A stretch of 64,000 bases of DNA, taken from NCBI RefSeq assembly GCF_947502415.1, contig NZ_CANMZV010000002.1:248001-312000 (forward strand). The letters are read 5' to 3'. A model generated the notes under the pieces. It worked only from the letters and a program-made list of their open reading frames with translations. It made no database searches and was not told where the DNA came from. Source of the DNA: an uncultured Photobacterium sp. (GTDB taxonomy: Bacteria > Pseudomonadota > Gammaproteobacteria > Enterobacterales > Vibrionaceae). The translations under genes and the position numbers were made by a program. Shown in pieces: positions 45,661-54,696 of this stretch. Every line of letters starts with the position of its first letter. The first letter of the stretch is position 1.

Positions 45661-48606
45661 ATGACATTCACTCCTAGCGGCATTGGTAAAAAATTGCTGA
45701 TAGCCTTCTCTATGATGGCCGCCCTGATGATAATTGCGGCGGTTATTGGTGTTGCTGGTTTTTCTTTGGTCGCGAAGACAGAACGGACAGTAATTAATTC
45801 CGCTGTGCCGGCATTGGCAGAAGCGCGCGAACTTTCTGATTTAAGTACCCGAATTATTTTTACTGCGCAGGTTTTGGCCAAGTCGAATGATAAACAAGAG
45901 AGAGAGCGACAGGGTAAAGCACTAACAATTCATATTGAAGGGCTGAAAGCGAGCCTGCGTGAGTTGGAGCAATATTCCTTCGAACCCAAGCTGATGACAA
46001 AGCTGGAAGATGATGTAAAAAATATTGTCAATAACTTGGCAATGCTGGGGTTGTTGGTTGGTCGAAAAATCGACTTGCAGAGTCAGGTGAATATCCTGAC
46101 GGATGAGATGTCTTATTCGACGTTGCAGATTGACTCACTTTCGCAGTCACAGGTATCTAATGCCAATACCATTGCGGTAGCTAATGTATCCCGGATTTAT
46201 GATTTGGTGGATGCCGGTAATACGAAGGCAGTATTCAAGGCGCTGGATAGCTTGGTGGAAGTCGACATGGATTTGACTGAGCGCTTGTTCGAACTGCGTT
46301 TTTTATCGCTTCAAGTGCTGAATATGCTCGATGATTCAAATCAGATTGATAGCATCAAGGCTCTTTCTAAACTGAAAGCACGTTATACCCATGCAGTTTC
46401 CGTGATGCATCACCGCGTGAAGTCAGTAGAGGATCCGAGTCGTTCTGCGCAGTTACTGAATTTGACTAAAACCCTGAACCGCGGTGGCCTGCTGTTTGGC
46501 ACTCAGGAGCAGTTACTGTATGCCAAGAAGGATGTTGAAAGAATGGAGCAGCAGAACTTGGTGTTGTTCCAGAAACTGAACCAGACGGTCAGCGATATCA
46601 TTACTGCGGCAAATGAAGGTACACAACAGGCCGTCACTAAAGTAGATGAAACATTAACCGTAGCTAGAAACAGTCTGATCGGCATTTCCGCGATCGGTAT
46701 GTTGGCTTTTGTATTGATCATGTGGCGTTATGTCTATGCTCGGGTGATTAGCCGGATCAATGAATATAGTCAGGCGTTGATGTCGCTGGCGCGTGGTGAT
46801 CTGGAAATACGGCTGACGATTCGTGGTGAAGATGAGCTGGCGCAGATGGGTAGGGCTATTATGGTTGCGCGCGATACGGCTTATGAGCGTCATCGTCTGG
46901 CTCAGGTCGAATCTAAAATTCGTTTCGAGCTCCAGCAACATAAAACCAGCTTGGAGCGGTTGGTCGCGCAACGTACCAGTGAGCTGAAAAAGACCAATAC
47001 AAAGCTCAATGAAGAAGTGAAAAATCACGCAGAGGCACGCGCAGAAGCGGAAAAAGCTAACCGTGCCAAGTCGGCTTTCCTGGCAACCATGAGCCATGAA
47101 ATTCGTACACCGATGAATGGGGTTCTGGGTACGGCATCGCTGTTAGCTGATACCGGTTTGAATGAAGTTCAGGCTCGATATCTGGATATCATTAATCGAA
47201 GTGGTGAGTCTTTGCTTGATATCCTTAATGATATTCTTGATTACTCAAAAATTGAGGCAGGTCATCTCGATATTCGTCCTAGTGACTTCTCGCTTTCTGA
47301 GTTGGTGTCGGATGTCTATGACATGTTGGAAAGCCGAGCGTTGGCTAAGCGGATCAAGTTGGTTAGCCGTATTGAGCCAGGAATGAATGATATCTGGGTT
47401 GGTGATGCTACACGGATCCGTCAGGTACTGGTTAACCTGATCAGTAATGCCATTAAGTTTACCGATGAAGGAGAAGTGCGGGTTATTGTTCGTCCTGATC
47501 CGCTGGTGGCAGGGGAATTGCTGTTTGAGGTTGAAGATACCGGGGCGGGTATTGCCGAGGAAGAGCAACAAAATATGTTTGACGCCTTCCAGCAATCATT
47601 TGAAGGTCGTCAGGCTATCGGTGGAACCGGATTGGGGCTGGCAATCAGTAAGCGGATTATCGAGGCTATGAACGGGGAGATCGGAGTACGTTCGACGCCG
47701 AAGGTCGGTAGTTGTTTCTGGTTTACTTTGAGCATGGAACAGGGGGAACTGTCCCATGTCGTAGAAAGTGCGGCACAAACTATTGCGCCTGCATGTATTC
47801 TTTTGGTAGAAGACAACCCGGTTAACCGATTGGTGGCAGAAGGATTTCTGAAGCGTCTAGGGCATTGTGTGATTAGTGCCGAAGACGGAAAACAGGCTGA
47901 AAAGGTGTATCAGACTCAGACATTTGATTTAGCCTTATTGGATATTAACTTGCCGGATACTGACGGTGTTGCTTTGCTTCATCGCCTGCGACGTATTGAA
48001 GAGATGCGTCATCGTGAAGCCTGGTATGAGCCAACGCCTATGGTAGCTTTCTCTGCCCATGTATTCCGTGAAGAGGTTGAGATTTATCTGGCAGCCGGGT
48101 TTGCCGGCTTCTTGCCAAAACCTTTGGTGGAAAAGCAGTTGGTGGAAACTATCGGTAGTATTTTGTCAGGCGACAAGCGAGTGGTTATTGACGAGGCTTA
48201 TGTCCTAGAGCATGCAGAAGAAACTAAAAAAGAACAGGAGCTGAGTGAAGTGGTTGATGAAATTGAGTGTCCGGTACTGGATAAGTCTGTATTGGGTAGT
48301 GATCTACTGGTTCTGGGTGAGGCTCAGGTCAATAAATTGATTGGCTTATTTGTTGATTCTTCATCTGAAACATTGGAAAAATTGCTGGTGGCTGTTGAAG
48401 CTAACAAGCTTAATGATGTATCGAATTATGCTCATACCCTGAAAGGTGCGGCGGGTACTATGGGGCTGACAAGATTACACAAAGTTTGTATGGAGTTTGA
48501 AAAATCAGCTAAAGAAGGTTCGATTGATCACCTTGATGCGGCTCACTTATCATGGGTATTTGACGAATCCAAGCAGGCATTAGCAACGGCTTTTGCTGAA
48601 TCATAA
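45661..48606 (+). CDS. torS: Hybrid sensor histidine kinase TorS
   Basis: 981 residues from ATG 45661; an in-frame GTG at 45622 exists, but no clear ribosome-binding site marks either. In order: first membrane span (LLIAFSMMAALMIIAAVIGVA), a long helical periplasmic sensor domain, second span near residue 345, HAMP, coiled coil, HisKA with SHEIRTPMNG, HATPase with N-box (NLISNAIKF) and GTGLGLAIS, receiver with LDINLPDTDG, and a C-terminal HPt domain with YAHTLKGAAG. This four-step relay is typical of TorS, which responds to TMAO-bound TorT and normally passes phosphate to TorR. The regulator must be encoded elsewhere. Confidence 0.92.
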   Translation: MTFTPSGIGKKLLIAFSMMAALMIIAAVIGVAGFSLVAKTERTVINSAVPALAEARELSDLSTRIIFTAQVLAKSNDKQERERQGKALTIHIEGLKASLRELEQYSFEPKLMTKLEDDVKNIVNNLAMLGLLVGRKIDLQSQVNILTDEMSYSTLQIDSLSQSQVSNANTIAVANVSRIYDLVDAGNTKAVFKALDSLVEVDMDLTERLFELRFLSLQVLNMLDDSNQIDSIKALSKLKARYTHAVSVMHHRVKSVEDPSRSAQLLNLTKTLNRGGLLFGTQEQLLYAKKDVERMEQQNLVLFQKLNQTVSDIITAANEGTQQAVTKVDETLTVARNSLIGISAIGMLAFVLIMWRYVYARVISRINEYSQALMSLARGDLEIRLTIRGEDELAQMGRAIMVARDTAYERHRLAQVESKIRFELQQHKTSLERLVAQRTSELKKTNTKLNEEVKNHAEARAEAEKANRAKSAFLATMSHEIRTPMNGVLGTASLLADTGLNEVQARYLDIINRSGESLLDILNDILDYSKIEAGHLDIRPSDFSLSELVSDVYDMLESRALAKRIKLVSRIEPGMNDIWVGDATRIRQVLVNLISNAIKFTDEGEVRVIVRPDPLVAGELLFEVEDTGAGIAEEEQQNMFDAFQQSFEGRQAIGGTGLGLAISKRIIEAMNGEIGVRSTPKVGSCFWFTLSMEQGELSHVVESAAQTIAPACILLVEDNPVNRLVAEGFLKRLGHCVISAEDGKQAEKVYQTQTFDLALLDINLPDTDGVALLHRLRRIEEMRHREAWYEPTPMVAFSAHVFREEVEIYLAAGFAGFLPKPLVEKQLVETIGSILSGDKRVVIDEAYVLEHAEETKKEQELSEVVDEIECPVLDKSVLGSDLLVLGEAQVNKLIGLFVDSSSETLEKLLVAVEANKLNDVSNYAHTLKGAAGTMGLTRLHKVCMEFEKSAKEGSIDHLDAAHLSWVFDESKQALATAFAES

Positions 48607-48686
48607 AATTGAATACGCGTTCTGGCTTTGGAGTTAGAACCACGGGTTGGTTGGTGTTAGGAAATCTTAATTTTCAAGTATAAAAG

Positions 48687-48712
48687 AGGCCGCTTTAGTT
48701 TTAGCGGCCTTA
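48687..48712 (+). terminator. Hairpin after torS, probable terminator
   Basis: Stem AGGCCGCT / AGCGGCCT with an 8-base loop, then TATAA rather than a full T run, so termination may be weak. It lies 80 bases after the torS stop. Confidence 0.6.
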
Positions 48713-48758
48713 TAATTGAAGTGTCACGTTCCTGGTATTCGTTACTATGTATTAAGTA

Positions 48759-48839
48759 TTAACGTTTTTGATTCTTGTGCTTTTTGATCAGTTTTCTTAT
48801 TAACCGATGAACCTGAGGTGGTATTTTTTTATCACTCAT
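48759..48839 (-). CDS. Small basic ORF, 26 residues
   Basis: An ATG with AAGGAA seven bases upstream opens a frame reading MSDKKIPPQVHRLIRKLI then KKHKNQKR. It has about ten Lys/Arg and no acidic residue after position 3. I do not recognise it. It lies on the minus strand between torS and the phasin gene and is too short for ordinary gene callers. The good ribosome-binding site and the biased composition suggest a real microprotein, perhaps a nucleic-acid- or ribosome-binding one, but chance cannot be excluded without conservation data. Confidence 0.5.
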   Translation of the reverse strand: MSDKKIPPQVHRLIRKLIKKHKNQKR

Positions 48840-48910
48840 ACAAAATTCCTTTTTTGTAGTGATTTAGGTTAACTCAAATACCCTTGTGACTACTATTTGG
48901 GCTGAGCGTA

Positions 48911-49345
48911 CTACTCCTGAGTAGTGAGTTCCTCTTTAGCTGCGGCTGCTTTTTCAGCTTTAGCTGGGGATTCCTTTTTTTCGGGCTTTATCTTATCTTG
49001 CTTCTGAATTAATAGAGCTTCAATATTTGTTGCCAGTTGATCAATTTTGTCATCGACGCGATCTAATCGCTCATTGTCAATGCCAACGAACTTCTGCACC
49101 ATTTGTTGAAAACGTTCTTCAACCGCAACCGATGCGTGACTATGTTCTGTGTGCAGGCGTTCTTTCGTACTTGATTCAACAGCACGGCCACGTTCAACTA
49201 ATTCATCAAATAAACTTTTGCTTTTATCTGATAACTGGTTCACTTCTTCGGAGCTCTTAGCGTATGCGCCCAGTCCAGCTAACCAGATGTTGTAAAGATT
49301 TTTTTCTTTGATTATGTCTTTAGCGTTCAGTTTGAAAATGCTCAT
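48911..49345 (-). CDS. Phasin-superfamily (PHA granule-associated) protein
   Basis: 144 residues, almost wholly helical. The N terminus NLYNIWLAGLGAYAKSSEEV is the signature of the poly(3-hydroxyalkanoate) granule-associated family (PhaI/PhaF type), followed by FDELVERGRAVE, a coiled coil, and a Lys/Ala/Glu-rich C-terminal tail. It coats storage granules or acts as a related scaffold. No PHA synthase is near. The start has GGAGAAGG upstream. Confidence 0.85.
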   Translation of the reverse strand: MSIFKLNAKDIIKEKNLYNIWLAGLGAYAKSSEEVNQLSDKSKSLFDELVERGRAVESSTKERLHTEHSHASVAVEERFQQMVQKFVGIDNERLDRVDDKIDQLATNIEALLIQKQDKIKPEKKESPAKAEKAAAAKEELTTQE

Positions 49346-49605
49346 GGTTGCCTTCTCCGTTATTCATTTAAAATCTGTCGTCAGTATTGTTTGACAGGTT
49401 ATAAATAGAATAAGCGCTGTAATTAGAGTGTTCTCACTAAAATAGCAATTTAATGGTGGAAGATAAAAAAGTTGCTTGGAATTAGCTTCTTGGTGACCAG
49501 CTGTCGCACCACTTTTAAATTTTAGACTAAATGCTCAGCAAAGTAGCGCACATTCATTTACCATGAGTTTGTATTCTTCCTTCAATATGGATGATAGGTG
49601 AACAG

Positions 49606-50361
49606 ATGAAAGATTTGCTGGATATTGCGACATCAACACTTGCCTCAAGCTGTCGGTTCTGGAACGGAACAGTAGCCAGCAAAAATGTTGCTCAACCCGA
49701 GAAGATGCTGATCTTGTTTGATCAAGAAGGTTGTTCTGAGTGCCGGCTTGTGCGCGAGGTACTGACTGAGCTGAATCTGAATGTGATTGTGGCCCCTTGT
49801 CCAATCGGCGGACAAAATCTGTCGAAGTTTAAATCGGCATTCAATGATGTTAACCCTCCAATGTTAGTCGATCTTAACAGTCAAAGTGCTATCAAAGGGG
49901 CTGAGGAGATTGTCTGTCATTTGTTCCAACAGTACAAAGGAATAGAGGCGCCAAAAGGGTTTGTCTGTAGACTCAAAAATAGCCTGACGTCCAAGCTAGC
50001 TACAGGTGTACGTTTGGGGGCCGGTCTTAAGGCGAAGCGTTCTCAGCAACCGGAACAGCCTCTGATTTTATACAGTTTTGAATCCAGCCCTTTTTCACGC
50101 CCTGTTCGTGAGTGTCTGTGTGAGCTTGAGTTGACTTATATCCTGATCAACCTTGGTAAGCAGCAATTGTCTGATATGGGAGCGGCTAATTTCCGATGGA
50201 CAATTAAGACGTATACTCCTTTGCCAAATACTAAGCGGGATGATTTCTTTAAGCTGCATGGTAAGGTGCAAGTGCCATATTTACTTGACCCTAATACTGG
50301 TGCTGAATTGTTTGAATCTAAAGATATTCTGCGTTATTTACAGCAAACTTATGCGTTGTGA
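49606..50361 (+). CDS. Glutathione S-transferase-like protein with two thioredoxin-fold domains
   Basis: 251 residues from ATG 49606 (AGGTG five bases upstream). Two GST N-terminal/glutaredoxin-like domains occur in tandem. The first (about 33-115) has a redox pair in EGCSECRLV (CxxC); the second (about 150-251) has SSPFSRPVRECL with Ser-Pro-Phe-Ser in place of the active Cys, then VPYLLDPNTG and ELFESKDILRYL, which hold the glutathione-binding cis-Pro and SKDI. No helical GST C-terminal domain is present. Double-GST_N proteins of this kind are of unknown function, probably glutathione-dependent reductases. Shares a bidirectional terminator with the rhodanese gene. Confidence 0.8.
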   Translation: MKDLLDIATSTLASSCRFWNGTVASKNVAQPEKMLILFDQEGCSECRLVREVLTELNLNVIVAPCPIGGQNLSKFKSAFNDVNPPMLVDLNSQSAIKGAEEIVCHLFQQYKGIEAPKGFVCRLKNSLTSKLATGVRLGAGLKAKRSQQPEQPLILYSFESSPFSRPVRECLCELELTYILINLGKQQLSDMGAANFRWTIKTYTPLPNTKRDDFFKLHGKVQVPYLLDPNTGAELFESKDILRYLQQTYAL

Positions 50362-50430
50362 AGTACGTTGCGAGCTTAATACCTAGCGCTGTTTTAATGA
50401 AGCAATAGTAAATATATCAAATCCAGAATA

Positions 50431-50464
50431 AAAAAGAGCCACTTGAGAGAGGAGGCTCTTTTAC
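50431..50464. terminator. Bidirectional terminator between the GST-like and rhodanese genes
   Basis: Stem AAAAGAGCC / GGCTCTTTT with a 13-base loop, and A/T runs on both sides. Confidence 0.85.
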
Positions 50465-50474
50465 GTGTTAGATG

Positions 50475-51767
50475 CTATCGCTTCTTAGGTCCAGTCTCAC
50501 CTGTTGAGGTTGGATTAGCCGGATCACCACTCCACTCGAACCAGCCGCCATCGAAGACACTGATATTGTCCCAGCCCATTACATGGGCATAGAAGAATAC
50601 TTCAGCTGCCCGCCAGCCGGTGCCGCAGTAAAAAGACACTTGCTGTGTTTTTTCTATACCCCAGTGTTTCCAGAATGCTTCGATAATATCAGCGCTGATC
50701 ATGGTGTCATCCGGATTTCGGAAGTGTTCCAGATGGTAGGCATCTGAACCAGCGTGACCCCATTTGGAACCGGTGATACGACCCATAGGTTTAATGTATC
50801 TATAGCCACTGGTTTTGCCGGTGTATTCATCCCAGCTGCGGATACTGACAAGAGATTTATGTTCAGGATCGGCTAGGATGTTTTTAGCTTCCGGCACATC
50901 AATGATGAGATCCGAGCGTGATGGGATAGGGCGTCCAAAGTCCACTTTAGCTGTTGCTGTGTTTAGCATCGGTTCGGTGATATAGCCTGCGTTAACCCAT
51001 GATTTCCAGCCGCCGTTAAGCAGTCGTACATCTTCTACACCGGCATACATAAGTATGCTTGCAGCACGTGCTGCAGCTGTGTTGTCGCGACCGTAAAGGA
51101 CGACAGTCGTATCAAAGCGGATCCCCAAGTCTTTGATAACGTCTTTGAGCTTCTTATCGTCAACTCGATTCCACCATGGTTCTGACTCAATATTATTGGT
51201 ATTGAGATACAGAGCTCCGGGAATATGGGCGGCAAGATATTTAGTTGGTGGTCCCCAGGCAACTTCGACTACTTTAAAGCCTTTTTCTGGTGCATATAGT
51301 GCACTTTCACCATTAATTACTTGCTGTAACCATTCGGGTGAAACGAGCTGTTTGAAGTTAGGCAATCTTTCGATGTTGCCTTCGTAGTCACCAATCTTTT
51401 GTGATAGCACAGAGATATTTTTTATGCCGATGCTGTTGAGTTGCTCGCTCAGAACGTTGGCTTTTTCTTGTTCGCAGTAAAGGTAAGTTGATTTGTTGAA
51501 TTCGACGCCTTTATCTTGCAGAAGATGCTCAAGGTGTGGTGGGCGTAGCGTGCTCAACCAGTCAGAGTCAAAGTTGATCGCGCCAGGGTAATGACCGCCT
51601 TGGTTGTTTGTGCCTTCCGGCCAGCCATTGTAGTGATTGCTTGAACGGCAGTCGATCACTTGAATATCAGACGGAGGAAGTTTTGCCAGGTCATCAAAAG
51701 TTGTTGCCATTAGCGGGGTGCTGAGTAGGCTGAAAAAAGGGAGTAATAACTGTTTTTTTGAAACCAT
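50475..51767 (-). CDS. ynjE: YnjE-like exported multi-domain rhodanese (thiosulfate sulfurtransferase)
   Basis: 430 residues from ATG 51767; the open frame continues upstream, but the signal peptide (SKKQLLLPFFSLLSTPLMA) fits this start. Rhodanese-fold repeats follow (IQVIDCRSSNHYNGWPEG, FKVVEVAWGPPTKYLAAHIP, DLIIDVPEAKNILADPEH). The active Cys is in the C-terminal loop SFYCGTGWRAAEVFFYAHVM, as in E. coli YnjE, followed by VFDGGWFEWS. It moves sulfur from thiosulfate or similar donors in the periplasm; the physiological acceptor is unknown. Confidence 0.9.
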   Translation of the reverse strand: MVSKKQLLLPFFSLLSTPLMATTFDDLAKLPPSDIQVIDCRSSNHYNGWPEGTNNQGGHYPGAINFDSDWLSTLRPPHLEHLLQDKGVEFNKSTYLYCEQEKANVLSEQLNSIGIKNISVLSQKIGDYEGNIERLPNFKQLVSPEWLQQVINGESALYAPEKGFKVVEVAWGPPTKYLAAHIPGALYLNTNNIESEPWWNRVDDKKLKDVIKDLGIRFDTTVVLYGRDNTAAARAASILMYAGVEDVRLLNGGWKSWVNAGYITEPMLNTATAKVDFGRPIPSRSDLIIDVPEAKNILADPEHKSLVSIRSWDEYTGKTSGYRYIKPMGRITGSKWGHAGSDAYHLEHFRNPDDTMISADIIEAFWKHWGIEKTQQVSFYCGTGWRAAEVFFYAHVMGWDNISVFDGGWFEWSGDPANPTSTGETGPKKR

Positions 51768-51784
51768 TTTCCTAATCCTAGATT

Positions 51785-51815
51785 CAAATAAGGCAGGCAT
51801 TATATATGCCTGCCT
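51785..51815 (-). terminator. Hairpin after the DEAD-box helicase gene
   Basis: Perfect 10-bp stem AGGCAGGCAT / ATGCCTGCCT with loop TATAT. On the minus strand it is followed by TATTTGAAT, a weak T run. It also lies just upstream of the rhodanese start and could belong to its leader. Confidence 0.6.
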
Positions 51816-51865
51816 TTAGGGGGATTTTGTTTACGATCACAGAGTTATGCTGTGATAGTCGCTTC

Positions 51866-53317
51866 TTAACGGTGGTTTACAGTGCCAGAAGCTTTGCCGT
51901 TGCGGGCTTTGTTACCCTGAGTTTTTTTGCTCTGAGCTTTGCCGGATGCCTTACCCGTTGGCTTGGCGTCAGTTCTGTGGTTTGGTTTACCAGAAGGTTT
52001 GCCGTTGCCAGAACGACGGGGTTTTGCTTTTTGATTGCCAGTTTGGTTGCTTTTTGACTTATTCCCTTGTGGCTTAGAACCGTTAGCGTTTTGTTGGTTA
52101 TCTACTTTATCGGATTTAGGTTTTTTCGGCTTCTTGGGTTTTTTAGCTTTCAATGGACGCAGTGGCAATGACTCCGGTAGTTTGTTGGCCGGAGCAAAAC
52201 CGAACACATCTTCACGTGGAAGAATTTGTTGTGTCAGGCGTTCGATATCGGTCAGCTCTTTGAACTCATCGGCACAAACCAGAGATATCGCTAGGCCTTC
52301 AGCACCAGCTCGGCCTGTACGGCCGATACGGTGGACATAATCTTCAGCGACATTTGGAAGATCGAAGTTTACAACCTGAGGTAATTGATCGATGTCGATG
52401 CCACGGGCTGCGATATCGGTTGCAACCAGAATACGTACTTCACCGCTTTTAAAGTTAGCCAGCGCTTTGGTTCGCGCTCCCTGACTTTTGTTGCCGTGGA
52501 TGGCTGCAGCGGTAATATCACGCTCTCCCAGGTAGGTCGTCAGTCGGTTTGCACCGTGCTTGGTTCGGGTAAAGACCAGCGCCTGTTTCCATTTGTTTTC
52601 CTGGATCAGCTTGGTCAGGACTGCTGATTTTTTATTCTTGTCGACTGGGTGGATCCACTGTTTAACTGTTTTGGCGGTGGCATTACGCGGAGTTACTGAG
52701 ATCTCGACAGGATCGTTGACAAGCCCTTTGGCCAGCTTTCGGATTTCATCAGAGAAGGTTGCTGAGAACAGCAGGTTTTGACGCTGTTTTGGCAGGAAGG
52801 CCAGGATTTTCTTTATGTCTCGGATGAAACCCATGTCCAGCATGCGGTCTGCTTCGTCCAGTACCAGCACTTCGAGCTGGTCAAACTTTACGGCGTTTTG
52901 GTTATAGAGATCCAGCAGGCGGCCTGGTGTTGCGACGAGAACGTCGGCACCTTTGCGCATACGCATCATCTGTGGGTTCACCTTCACACCGCCAAAAACA
53001 ACAGCAGAGCTTAGCGGTAATCTTTTTGAATAAGTCGCGACATTTTCACCTACCTGGGCCGCCAGTTCGCGGGTTGGTGTCAGGATCAGCGCTCGCACTT
53101 GGTTGGAGCGAACCTTAGGACCTTTCGACAAGCGTTCAAGGATAGGAAGAGTGAAGCCTGCGGTTTTGCCTGTTCCTGTCTGCGCTGCAGCCATCACATC
53201 CTTGCCTTCAAGTACGGCTGGAATAGCTTGGGCCTGAATCGGCGAGGGTTTTTCATAGCCTTGATTGGCTACAGCTTCAAGGATCGGGGTACATAAGCCC
53301 AAAGAGGCAAAACTCAT
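51866..53317 (-). CDS. rhlE: DEAD-box RNA helicase, RhlE type
   Basis: 483 residues. ATP-dependent RNA unwinding, linked to ribosome assembly and RNA decay. Motifs in order: Q motif ([13 protein letters not shown]), Walker [29 protein letters not shown] (VLDEADRML), SAT (LLFSATFS) and [10 protein letters not shown]. The core ends near residue 375. The last 105 residues form a Lys/Gly/Asn-rich tail ([12 protein letters not shown], then repeated GK/SG runs) of the kind that increases RNA affinity. The start has no strong Shine-Dalgarno sequence; ATG 53317 fits MSFASLGL of the family. Confidence 0.93.
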   Translation of the reverse strand: MSFASLGLCTPILEAVANQGYEKPSPIQAQAIPAVLEGKDVMAAAQTGTGKTAGFTLPILERLSKGPKVRSNQVRALILTPTRELAAQVGENVATYSKRLPLSSAVVFGGVKVNPQMMRMRKGADVLVATPGRLLDLYNQNAVKFDQLEVLVLDEADRMLDMGFIRDIKKILAFLPKQRQNLLFSATFSDEIRKLAKGLVNDPVEISVTPRNATAKTVKQWIHPVDKNKKSAVLTKLIQENKWKQALVFTRTKHGANRLTTYLGERDITAAAIHGNKSQGARTKALANFKSGEVRILVATDIAARGIDIDQLPQVVNFDLPNVAEDYVHRIGRTGRAGAEGLAISLVCADEFKELTDIERLTQQILPREDVFGFAPANKLPESLPLRPLKAKKPKKPKKPKSDKVDNQQNANGSKPQGNKSKSNQTGNQKAKPRRSGNGKPSGKPNHRTDAKPTGKASGKAQSKKTQGNKARNGKASGTVNHR

Positions 53318-53533
53318 AAAATAGTCTCAGTCAAAATTAAAACAATACCAATCGCGATACGTTCGCGGTCAATCCGGAATGTTGCCAGCATTACCAGAGA
53401 GCCTGAATTGATGAAGTTGGAATTATATCTTTATCAGGATTCGTTATCGGGATTCTTGATATACGTGATCTGCCTCACGCAGGCAGGAGGTTTGCTAGCT
53501 TACAGCAGCTAAGGGGAAAGTGCTAATGCTGTA

Positions 53534-53590
53534 ATACCAAACTGAACAATAATCTCGTCCATGGGGGCGAATCAGTATTCAATTTGGTAT
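53534..53590. repeat. 57-bp palindromic element with ATACCAAA ends
   Basis: Ends ATACCAAACTGA (53534-53545) and TCAATTTGGTAT (53579-53590) are inverted repeats with one mismatch in 12. It lies just downstream of the TPR protein gene, in the gap before the helicase gene. It has the look of a small dispersed (MITE- or REP-like) element; no second copy is in the window. Confidence 0.6.
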
Positions 53591-53609
53591 CAGTAGAATA
53601 GATAAATTT

Positions 53610-54452
53610 CTAATCAGTGAAAGCAATTAGGCTTTCGAAGCGATCGTGTCCACGAAGCGAATCAAAATCTTGTTCGTCTCTTGCCAGCTCTTTGAGCGAT
53701 GTACTGTGAAGGATTGCTTGTTCAAGATCGGAAATAGCTTGCTCCTCTGAACCTAAGCAGGCATACGCACAGGCTCGCTGATATAACGCGTGGGCGTTAC
53801 GAGGGTCAAGGTCCAGAACCCGGTTACAGATGCCGAGAGCCCAGTTGAACTCGCGGATTTCCATTGCGGCATCGGCTTTGTAGGTGAGCGCTTCCAAATC
53901 GCCTGGGCGGATCTTCAGAATATCATCATAAACTTCAATCTTTTGCTCCGGTGTTTGCATATTTTGCGATCGTAACCAGAGGTTATGGATTTCATTGATG
54001 GTTTCGATCTCTTTGTTGTTCTGCGCAATAATTCGGGTTTTACGTTTGAGGTCGCGTTCTAGCAATTGGAATTTTTGTTCATATTGCCTGGCGATATCTT
54101 CTAGCTGCTGATCGGCGGCCTGCTTGGTTTTTTCTTTGATTTCTTTCAGGGATTGCCAGCCAATTAAGGCAAATAGAGAGGCGGCACCAGCAATAAGGTA
54201 GAAGAAGTACGTGACGGTGACGTTAGCGTAGTTCATCGATTTATCGGCAACGGCCAGTTCGCGGTCAGTAATTTCAATCGTCAGCCGTCGTTCCAGATCC
54301 TGTTGCTCCTGGCGCAAGGATTTGAGTTCATCAAGGACGTAGCGTTCCATCAGAGGCTTGTCGTAAAGACTTTCCTGAGAATATTTATCCTGTCCCCACG
54401 CAGGTAGTGAAAATAGACTGACGACGAGGATGGATAGCAGCCATTGGTACAT
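53610..54452 (-). CDS. Membrane-anchored coiled-coil and TPR-repeat protein
   Basis: 280 residues, function not recognised. A signal-like N terminus (YQWLLSILVVSLFSLPAWG), a short periplasmic coiled segment, a membrane span at about 80-102 (TYFFYLIAGAASLFALIGW), a cytoplasmic coiled coil (LEDIARQYEQKFQLLERDLK) and two or three TPR-like helical pairs at about 170-265 (DDILKIRPGDLEALTYKAD, NRVLDLDPRNAHALYQRA, YACLGSEEQAISDLEQAI). TPRs hold protein partners together. It is flanked on both sides by small palindromic repeats and is monocistronic. Confidence 0.75.
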   Translation of the reverse strand: MYQWLLSILVVSLFSLPAWGQDKYSQESLYDKPLMERYVLDELKSLRQEQQDLERRLTIEITDRELAVADKSMNYANVTVTYFFYLIAGAASLFALIGWQSLKEIKEKTKQAADQQLEDIARQYEQKFQLLERDLKRKTRIIAQNNKEIETINEIHNLWLRSQNMQTPEQKIEVYDDILKIRPGDLEALTYKADAAMEIREFNWALGICNRVLDLDPRNAHALYQRACAYACLGSEEQAISDLEQAILHSTSLKELARDEQDFDSLRGHDRFESLIAFTD

Positions 54453-54606
54453 ATCTGAAGCCCTTTAATTGGTAATTCTTTGGATATTATCATTAATTAG
54501 CGAGCAATTTTCAGTGAGCAGGTGTCAATCTTTAAGAAGAAGAGGAAAGTTGATGCTTTTCCCTGGCTAAAACATGATAGAGCAACGAAATTTATTAGCT
54601 GAAGTG

Positions 54607-54681
54607 ATATACCCAAGTGAATTGAACCGGCTGTCTAACACTGAAACCTGAAACCTGAACCTTGAAGTCACTTGGGTATAT
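54607..54681. repeat. 75-bp palindromic element with ATATACCCAAGTGA ends
   Basis: Perfect 14-bp terminal inverted repeats ATATACCCAAGTGA (54607-54620) and TCACTTGGGTATAT (54668-54681). The interior holds a tandem TGAAACC repeat (CTGAAACCTGAAACCTGAAC). From memory, elements ending in TACCCAAGTGA are common between genes in Vibrio and Photobacterium genomes. It lies 16 bases after the stop of a small ORF and could act as its terminator. Confidence 0.75.
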
Positions 54682-54696
54682 AGTTTGTCTCTAACA

